A stretch of 64,000 nucleotides of DNA from Aldrovandia affinis. Its lineage: Eukaryota > Chordata > Actinopteri > Notacanthiformes > Halosauridae. Positions 56,651-64,000 of the stretch are shown here, piece after piece. The notes below the pieces were generated by a model that was not told the DNA's origin, searched no databases, and was given only the letters and a program-made list of their open reading frames with translations. Where the stretch lies: the NCBI GenBank assembly GCA_029706075.1, contig JAINUG010000048.1, positions 1,116,001 to 1,180,000 of the forward strand, given 5' to 3'. The translations under genes were made by a program, and so were the position numbers. Each line of letters opens with the position of its first letter. The first letter of the stretch is position 1.

Positions 56651-57889
56651 TTACATGCTACACAATTAATTTCATTTTACTGAAAGCCACAACTGAAAAA
56701 TAACTGAAGCCATACCATTGACCAAATCTATTAACCTAATAGTCACTGTAGTATGTCAGTAGCCAATTAAATCAATTTGCGATATGAGATGAGCATTTCT
56801 GTTTAGGCAACAAACCGTTGGCCAGTTTTTCACTCAGGCTAGGCTACCTATCTGGAGGTAACTGTAATATGGTTGTTCAGTATGGACGCTGTCTGTCCAA
56901 CTTTGTGGAAAACCATGCATTTAAGAATTCTGCCTCTAATTTGAGGAAACATGTAGAGGTAGGCTTCAAAGGTTTTATCAATAACATTATTTTTTGTATT
57001 ATTATTATTATTTTATTGAGTAGTTGCAAGCCAGTTAAATACAGCCAGCTACCTAATGCGTTAATGTTAGTGAATTATACAACAATAATATGATGAAGCA
57101 ATTATGGTCCATAATTGATTAGATTAGATTAGTTCTACTCAAGTATTTTTCAGTGAAGTACCAAAATTCTATTGGAGTAGGATTTTTCACTAATCTTTCC
57201 ACCACTGGAAACCATGCCATTTCAAAACTCATAGTAGCAATTTATAGCTTAATGTATCTCAAGATAGGCACCTTTAATATTACGTCAGAACCATATTAAT
57301 TGCTTTTTTATGTTTTATCATTTAAGTGTGGTTAAGGTGGGTGAGCTTCCCCTTTATAGATGAGGGTGTAACTGAATGGTTTTACAGTCTCATTGCTGTT
57401 GTAGAAACAAAGACAATTAAACCTGTTAGTTGAAACAACTGCTAAATTAATTCAAAATCTATGCACAGAAACGTAATCTTTTGTTCTCTATCATTCCATA
57501 TCTTATTATATTTTTTTTAAAGTGAAACTGGACAAAAACTACTGAAGGTAGGAGGGAAACTGATATCCTAACAGAACAGAGGATCCTTTGCAAGGGCAAA
57601 ATATATGTATTTGCTGAAAGAACAGGGAATAAAATTAATGAATGAAGAAAAAAAACACATTGTACAGGGGCTGATAGATGGGCAGACTGGATCAAGAATG
57701 CCACATTCTTGTAAAAAAACAGCTCTGTTCCTGTTTAATCCTTTTTCGTTATTGGTTCTAGAATGAGGGGACGAAAAAATAAAACAACCTAAAAGCACCA
57801 TGGCTGGATTTGCCTTGGGGGTAGTAGCAAAGGGGATGATGGTGGGTGGCATAGTCCCAAACTATTTCCATAAACGGAGTCAAGAAAAT
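56651..57889. other. Non-coding interval upstream of cd248
   Basis: No supported gene. The short ORF at 56818-57093 contains NSASNLRKHVE, faintly like a BED-finger end, but this is too little to call. A GATTA run occurs near 57117-57132. Distal cd248 regulatory sequence could lie here. Confidence 0.4.
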
Positions 57890-58080
57890 CTTACAACACA
57901 CTGAGAAAGAAACCCAGACAAGGGCACCTCCCCCAACCCCCTATCTCTCTTTCTCTCTCACACACACACATACACACACATACATAACCTACCCCCTGTT
58001 CCAAAAACATACATTTCCCCTCCCTCCCTCTCTTCTTCCCTCCCTCCCATTCTCCCTCCCTCTCCAAATTCAGGGGACAA
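57890..58080 (+). repeat. Polypyrimidine/CA-rich tract upstream of cd248
   Basis: A C/T-rich stretch with CTCTCT, CACACA and CCCTCC runs lies 100-300 bases upstream of the proposed TATA box. Such polypyrimidine tracts can form triplex or other non-B DNA. No specific factor site is claimed. Confidence 0.5.
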
Positions 58081-58184
58081 GCTGCAGGCACTCAACTCAG
58101 AAACATAACTTCTTTAATAGGGAAGCAGGAGGAAGGGAGAGAGGGGTTAGAGGATTTAAAGTCAGGAAGGAAGAATCATACCAT

Positions 58185-58191
58185 TATAAAA
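58185..58191 (+). promoter_or_regulatory. Putative TATA box of cd248
   Basis: TATAAAA lies about 100 bases upstream of the cd248 ATG. A start site near 58215 would give a 5' UTR of about 70 bases rich in AGAGA. This rests on sequence match and spacing only. Confidence 0.4.
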
Positions 58192-58285
58192 GAACAAGGA
58201 TTAAAAGGAAACAGACAGACAGAAGGACAGAAACAGAGAGAGAGAAAGAAAGGAGGGTTAGGTGAGACCTCACTGCTTTTAAAAG

Positions 58286-60595
58286 ATGGACTCTGTTGCT
58301 CCGGTCTTTGCCCTCCTATCTGTTCTTTATGCCTTCTGGACTCCCTGTGTTTGGAGCCAAGGCCTGAAGGAACGGGATGCCCTGTGCAATGAGGACGGGT
58401 GCTTCGTTGTCTACTTCCAGCGCAAGACCTTTCTGGAGTCCTGGAGGAGCTGCAAGGAGAAAGGTGGCAACCTGGCTACAGTGAAGCGGCCAGAGGAGGC
58501 TAGGCAAATTGAGGAGCTACTGTCAGGCGCAGAGCGGAGGGGGTCCCGGGCCAGGGTGAGGGTGTGGATTGGGCTACAGAGGCAGCCCCGGCAGTGTTCT
58601 GCCACTCGTCCCCTGCGGGGCTTCTCCTGGACTACGGGTGACCAGGACACCCAGTATACTAACTGGCTGCGCGAGGACTTGCCCAACACCTGCTCTGTCC
58701 CCCGTTGCGTGGTTATGACCTACAGCACCGCCACTCAAGAGCAGCAGGACAACTACAAGTGGTTGGACGGTTCCTGTTCACTGCCAGTGGATGGCTTCCT
58801 GTGCCGCTACATCTACGATAAGGGCATGTGCCAGGCAATCCCAGGAGAAGGTGGGGCAGGGCCCGTGCTCTACAGCACCCCCTTCCACCTGCTCAGCACA
58901 CTATTAACTCATGTGCCCTTCGACTCCATAGCCACCGTGCCCTGTCCAGATGGCACCAAGGGGGACCAGTCAGTTAAGTGCTCTTTGAGGGAGGACGGAA
59001 GTGCAGGGTGGCACAGAGACAGCCCCCTGTGTACCGAGGCTCCACAGAAGAGCTGGTGCCAGGAAGACAACAGTGGATGCCAACACCTCTGCTGGGAAAC
59101 CAGCAACCACTACTACTGTGAATGCTACAAGGACTTCCTGCTGGCAGAGGACATGCACACCTGCGTGCCATTAAACCCCTGCCAAGATGCCTCTTGTGAG
59201 TTTGAGTGCATTCCCTCCACAGAGGGATACCGCTGCATGTGCCCAGAGGGGTACCTGCTGGCACCTGATGGGCTCAGCTGCTTGGACAAGGATGAGTGTC
59301 TGGAGAGCCCCTGTGAGCAGGCCTGCGAGAACACACCAGGATCCTATGCTTGTCACTGCCACCTGGGCTACTCCCCCCTGCCTGAAGACCCCTCCCGCTG
59401 CCAGGACATAGATGAGTGCCAAATCCCTGGCTCCTGTGAGCACATGTGTCTCAACTACTTTGGTGGCTTCCAGTGTCACTGCCGGGAGGGCTACGAGCTG
59501 CAGCCGGATTTCTTCTCCTGCTGGCCCATTCCAACCATCGACAACTCTCCCACCACCACCCCCTCCTTCCCATGGGTTACTAGCCTTCCAGAAAGACCCT
59601 GGCTCCCACAAGTCCCTGACTGGTTTCCCCAGCTGCCTGAGGGTGACTGGTCCATGCCTCTGGACTGGCTAACTGATCCGCCCAGTCTGGAGGGGATTCC
59701 CACCGATCTAACATTGTTCACTGACGTGCCTCTGGAAGGGCATAAGGAGCAGGCTGAAGAGGGGGAGCTGGGAAAGCAGGAAGAGCAGGAGGAGCAAGGC
59801 AAGCAGGAGATGCAGGAGGAGCAGGGCAAACAGGAGGAGCAGGAGCAGCGAGAGGAGCAGGAGGTGCAGGAGGATCAAGATGAGCAGGAGGTGCAGGAGG
59901 TGCAGGATGAGCAGGAGGAATATGTGGAGCAAGAGGAGCAGGGAGAACAGGAAGAGCCTAAAAGGCTAGATGACGAGGTTACACAAAGCTGGACCACTCT
60001 GCATCAGACTGAGCTCGGTCAGCTAGCCCTCACATCTTCACCAAGTGCCACCTCCACTCCTGAATGGTTAGAAGATGAGAGCACTCCTAGCCCTACAGCT
60101 CCCCTTACTCCAACACCTGGAGGAGGTGCATGGAATTGGTTGTGGTACAGCTTGACACCGGCAGCTCCAGAGGAAAACATTAGGCAAGGAGGGACTGTGT
60201 CTCAGTCAGGGGAGGGTTCCCATTCTGAATTTGGAAATAGGGATGCCGTACCCCCACTGTTCCCAACCTCCAGTCCAGAGGTAGAAGAGGGAAGCATCCC
60301 TGATGATGGAGTAGGAGATAGGGATGAGGTGGGCGTTGCCCCACTCACTCCAGAGCCTGGCACTGAGGGTCTGCCAGAGAGTGACAGCAACCAGCAGCAA
60401 AACAGCAACTGGCTGCTGATCGCAATTCTGGTCCCCCTCTGCATTTTTGTGGTGGTGATGGTGGCACTGGGCATTGTGTACTGCACCCGTTGCACTGTTA
60501 GAACTCGCAACAAGAACAAGAACGACTGCTACCACTGGATCTCCGGGGCCAATGACAAGACAGGGGGCACTGGCACTGCCAAGACTCACGTCTAG
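58286..60595 (+). CDS. cd248: endosialin (CD248)-like type I membrane protein, single exon
   Basis: A 769-aa cell-surface protein of the group XIV C-type lectin family (CD248, thrombomodulin, CD93, CLEC14A). In mammals endosialin marks pericytes and fibroblasts and binds matrix ligands. Order: signal peptide (about 1-24), C-type lectin domain (about 34-174, with WIGLQ at 94-98 and KWLDG), CCP/sushi-like region (about 182-250), then four EGF-like modules (about 258-293, 298-333, 334-372, 374-412). The last two begin DKDEC and DIDEC, as in calcium-binding EGFs. A Pro/Thr-rich stretch, a Glu/Gln-rich stalk (about 485-561), a membrane helix (about 709-733) and a short cytoplasmic tail follow. The membrane-tail junction LGIVYCTRC and DCYHW resembles CD248 more than CD93 or thrombomodulin. 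The lack of introns matches mammalian CD248. The ATG is fixed by an in-frame TAA at 58280-58282. The C-terminal Thr-His-Val fits a class I PDZ ligand. I cannot tell which teleost paralogue (a or b) it is. Confidence 0.93.
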   Translation: MDSVAPVFALLSVLYAFWTPCVWSQGLKERDALCNEDGCFVVYFQRKTFLESWRSCKEKGGNLATVKRPEEARQIEELLSGAERRGSRARVRVWIGLQRQPRQCSATRPLRGFSWTTGDQDTQYTNWLREDLPNTCSVPRCVVMTYSTATQEQQDNYKWLDGSCSLPVDGFLCRYIYDKGMCQAIPGEGGAGPVLYSTPFHLLSTLLTHVPFDSIATVPCPDGTKGDQSVKCSLREDGSAGWHRDSPLCTEAPQKSWCQEDNSGCQHLCWETSNHYYCECYKDFLLAEDMHTCVPLNPCQDASCEFECIPSTEGYRCMCPEGYLLAPDGLSCLDKDECLESPCEQACENTPGSYACHCHLGYSPLPEDPSRCQDIDECQIPGSCEHMCLNYFGGFQCHCREGYELQPDFFSCWPIPTIDNSPTTTPSFPWVTSLPERPWLPQVPDWFPQLPEGDWSMPLDWLTDPPSLEGIPTDLTLFTDVPLEGHKEQAEEGELGKQEEQEEQGKQEMQEEQGKQEEQEQREEQEVQEDQDEQEVQEVQDEQEEYVEQEEQGEQEEPKRLDDEVTQSWTTLHQTELGQLALTSSPSATSTPEWLEDESTPSPTAPLTPTPGGGAWNWLWYSLTPAAPEENIRQGGTVSQSGEGSHSEFGNRDAVPPLFPTSSPEVEEGSIPDDGVGDRDEVGVAPLTPEPGTEGLPESDSNQQQNSNWLLIAILVPLCIFVVVMVALGIVYCTRCTVRTRNKNKNDCYHWISGANDKTGGTGTAKTHV

Positions 60596-62843
60596 GCAAG
60601 CTAGTACTGGCCAGTGAAAGAGGGGGATATCAAATGTACATAAAACTATTTTTAAACAGGATGAGAGATGGAGTACTGGACAGATTGTCTGTCTTGAACT
60701 GTTATTTCCACACTGTGTTGCTTTTGATCTGTGAACTCCACTGTGGAAATGCATTGCAGGAAAAGTGATTCCTAGAGAAACCATTGATTGTTTTGATCTT
60801 GGGTGCTTTGTCAACAGTTGAAACTGTGTTATTATGCTCAAAGTCAAACAAACTGCTTGACTTGATTGCTCTGTAAAGTTCTCAATTAAGTATAGCGTAA
60901 AGTAAATCGGTGGGTCAGGAAACTTTCTGTGTGTACAGTACATTTTAAAGGAGTAATTTTATCCAAGAGAATAGTGAGCCACTTAAAAACTGCCCGTAGA
61001 GGTGTCAGAGTCAGTAACAGTAATTTAGGGACTTCCTACATGCTTTACCGCTTTCAACTTGACATAAATACCTAATGTTTTTCTATTAGCTTGAAGCCTT
61101 TTGCCTGTTGCATTCATTTATATATATTTCACAGAGATTATTTGTATTAGAGTTTTGTACATCTTTATGATCCACACACTATGTTTTGTATCATGTCTGT
61201 TTATAATGCATAATATCATACGTCTTATATATGTGTGAGCGTATGAGTGTGTGCAGGTATACGTGCAGAAATTTTAATTGATTCATGTGTTTTGTGATGC
61301 ACATAATGAATGCTTTCAATGCATTAACCTTTTTAAGGGTCATCTGACGAAGTTAGTGATTAGACTGTATGCTTGACATTTTTTTGTTCTGTCTCCAAAA
61401 GAAGAAAAAACTATCCCTTTTTTATCATTGTGTTTTTAAAGCTTAGGAGAGGACATCTAAATCAGGCAAACTCTTGACTTTCATGGTACTACAGGGACTT
61501 CAGCTTTGGGGTCAACAGTGAGACTATAAGTTATATATGTATTCTTTCTTCACATCCTGCCATTTCCATCTTCTCCCTGATGGAGAGTTCCGGTCCTCAA
61601 ATGTATCCCACAAAGACCATATCCAGATATGCCCTTCTGGTGTGCAGTGGCAGTGCCCCCTACCAACACTCAGAGTAGCTGCAACCTGCACACAAATTCC
61701 ACACTGTGGGTGAAAGTTACAATCGCACTAATGCCAGGGATGTGAGAAATATAAATGAGGAAAGATGAATATCTAAGTTGTTAAAAAATCTTATTTTCCT
61801 TTTAAGTTTGAAGTAATTTCAGAATATCAACAGCAACAAGAACTAATTTGGTTGTGGTTTCAGTGGTCATATCTTGAATTAGTGTTGCTGAAAGGAAATC
61901 AAAAATATTTATGGCATCATCAATGAATGTTTATTAAACATTTTATTGCCTTTAGTCAGAACAATATTTTGGTGCCATAATCTGTCTTTCTTTTTCTTCA
62001 ACATGGTACTGTGTAAGATGCTTTTTGTTCTGCATCTGTGAAGACATTGTGCAGAAAGGCACTTGAGCAGAGCACCCATGAACAATGTCTAATCTGAACG
62101 AAACTGTGGAAAAAGCGAAGATGGAGTCAAACCAAGGGGATCAGGGGTTCAGCAGCATTCAAGCTGGTCATACATTAGTAATCACAGATGTAGATATTTT
62201 TATGTCAGTGTTGGTATCCTGGTATTTTCCTGCCTAATCTGCAGAGAGACTGAGAGAATCAAGTGATCTTCCTTTTTGATTATAAATGAATACTGGACAT
62301 TTTATGCAATGCTTATGTTGTGTATGCCAGTGATATAGTGAGACTATTTGTTATCTCTACTGTTTTTTTGTGTTGTTTTTTTTTTTTGGGGGCGCTCTAT
62401 TAATATTAAATTAAGATATTACGATTCTTTAAAGCAGGTGGGATGACAGGCTGTCAATCAACAATTGATGAAAATTGGATTAGAATTTATTAAAAGCTGT
62501 TGAAAGAATGTTATTCATTTGAATCCTGGATGTCATTGTAATTTCACCACCTCCAGACACCTCTGTCTAGGATTTGACTAGGCACACAGTATACACACTA
62601 ATATACATGGTATACATGTTTTACTCTAACTGAAAATTGGAGCATTCTATTTTCCTATACATATTCCTCACCCTCCAGAGCCAAAATACTATGGAAAAGA
62701 AGATGGGAGGGAGAGGCAAATGCAAAGAGATATAGAGAGACTATAAGAAATAGAAATAACCAACCAATAAACTCAGAAACAAATAACCCTGCAATTGTCT
62801 GCCACAGAGGGAGAAGGGCGGGGTGACATCTGATTTTAAATGT
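60596..62843 (+). other. Probable cd248 3' UTR
   Basis: Non-coding, A/T-rich sequence directly downstream of the stop codon with no recognisable transposon. It includes a T-run near 62370. Assignment as 3' UTR rests on position only. Confidence 0.35.
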
Positions 62844-62868
62844 AATAAATCACAGTAAAACGAATAAA
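62844..62868 (+). terminator. Candidate polyadenylation signals of cd248
   Basis: Two AATAAA hexamers (62844-62849 and 62863-62868) lie about 2.25 kb after the cd248 stop. They would define a long A/T-rich 3' UTR, which is common for endosialin-type genes. Earlier ATTAAA variants near 62400 and 62485 are alternatives. Confidence 0.3.
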
Positions 62869-64000
62869 CTGTACCAGGAAATGCTTTTGTAAACAATGAG
62901 CAGGCAAAACAGCCTTCTGATTACAAATTTCTTGAGTCTTTTGGATGACATCACACCTGGAGCAGGTCTAGGTTGCTGACTTTAGGCATTAGAACCTTAA
63001 TTAACATTGAATTATGAATGATGAATTATTATAATAATAATAATGATTGAATTATGGAAAATTAATTATCCGAATACCACAATCCTATTTCCTCATTACC
63101 GATGGAGATTATTTCTCGATAAATAATAACTCCCAAGTTCGCTGATGTTTGATAACACTGAACACAGCCATGTTTGATAACACTGAACACAGGAACTTTA
63201 CATATACATTTGAGATCAAAACACCCTACAATACAATGTCTTTTAAAAAGTTATGTTTGAAATGGTCTTTCTTGCATGAGGTGCTTATTGTGCCATAACT
63301 GAATACAATATTATATTTATTGTGCATGATCAGAGGTGAGAAGATGTCAGTGTGTAGTACACACTGTTTCTCCCTCCCTTCCCTGTACTTTTGTAGACAT
63401 CCTAAGAACTAGTCTTCATTTCTGTGCCAAGTTTTATGGAGATGTAGAATTTACTGTACCTTAAGCAAACTACAAATGGTTGCTTAGGCAGGTATATAAG
63501 CCCCCAATATCCTGACTAAATTACAAAACAAATAATTATTTGCACACCACAAAAAAATTAAGGCTCAGTGGTACATTTGAACACATTTTAAAAAAATTAT
63601 GTTCATTGACATGGCATGAAGGCCTGCACGAAAAAGTGCTGGTGATACAAACATTTCAGTTAGGCATCCACCACCACTGCATATAGAAATCGCTTTAGAG
63701 CTGTCCATAGATTTGATAGTCAACTGGATATGTAATTGTGCTTGACTGAATAGGTTGTATCACTGGCATTTCATTTTTCCCTTGTTGAACTGGCTTTCAG
63801 TTACTGCCATGCTCAGTCAGACTATAGGAAAAGCTTTTATTTGATATGCAGAACATGGAATGTAGCTCTTAACATACAGAGATCTGAACAATTTTAAGGC
63901 AAGAATTTTCAACTTTTGGAGTGATTAGATTCCAAATCAGTTATAAGTTTAATCGGAACACATCGTTTTAAATCAGAGGCAAGCTGCAATTCGAGAATGA
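62869..64000. other. Intergenic sequence downstream of cd248
   Basis: A/T-rich non-coding sequence with a short (AAT)n run near 63030 and a small direct duplication (TGTTTGATAACACTGAACAC) at about 63147-63192. No gene or transposon is recognisable. Confidence 0.5.

Noticed and set aside
59171..59611. 146-codon - strand ORF opposite the cd248 EGF modules
   Set aside because: Shadow frame of a cysteine-rich, GC-rich coding region.
60206..60943. 245-codon ORF on the - strand opposite the end of cd248
   Set aside because: Antisense shadow of the cd248 coding sequence and 3' UTR. The + strand protein has clear domains; this one has none.

Overview
The window reads as nuclear DNA of a ray-finned (teleost-type) fish. 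It has GT-AG introns, long (GT)n and other microsatellites, and fossils of Tc1/mariner, PIF/Harbinger, hAT and piggyBac transposons. It also has tRNA-derived SINEs that carry the L2-type 3' tail motif CTCTGGATAAGAGC. I cannot name the species. Only two protein-coding host genes are convincingly supported, both on the + strand.

Layout: 1-11.9 kb is non-coding, with a PIF/Harbinger fossil (191-707), purine-rich and TG-rich tracts, a LINE 3'-end-like repeat, two L2-tail SINEs and a small mariner-like MITE. 11959-17866 holds a complete eight-exon rce1, the CAAX prenyl protease 2 of the endoplasmic reticulum. I rebuilt it exon by exon: all splice sites are GT-AG, the frame is continuous, and the product is 317 aa. 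Its introns carry a CpG-rich GTGC array, a perfect 20-bp hairpin, about 70 GT units just upstream of the exon that carries the metal-binding histidines, and a Tc1-like transposon.

18-58 kb is a roughly 40-kb stretch with no gene I can support. It holds tRNA-Glu-like SINEs (three copies in the window), L2 fragments, a three-level nested insertion (L2 inside Harbinger inside a Tc1-like element, 27.4-30.2 kb), a related Tc1-like element flanked by arms about 95 bp long (43.8-45.3 kb), a hAT/ZBED-like fossil (40.7-41.6 kb), a nested palindrome (47.3-47.7 kb), a Tc1 fragment (48.0-48.8 kb), a minisatellite (53.6-53.8 kb) and a piggyBac fossil (55.8-56.6 kb).

58286-60595 is a single-exon gene for a 769-aa type I membrane protein of the endosialin (CD248) family: signal peptide, C-type lectin domain, CCP-like segment, four EGF-like modules, an acidic Glu/Gln-rich stalk, one membrane segment and a short tail ending Thr-His-Val. 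Human RCE1 and CD248 both lie on 11q13, so the linkage looks like conserved synteny. The two genes do not share a pathway: one processes prenylated proteins such as Ras, the other is a stromal/perivascular surface receptor. I found no new enzymatic or defence system. The most unusual signals are the repeat architecture and the UG-repeat placement at rce1 splice acceptors.
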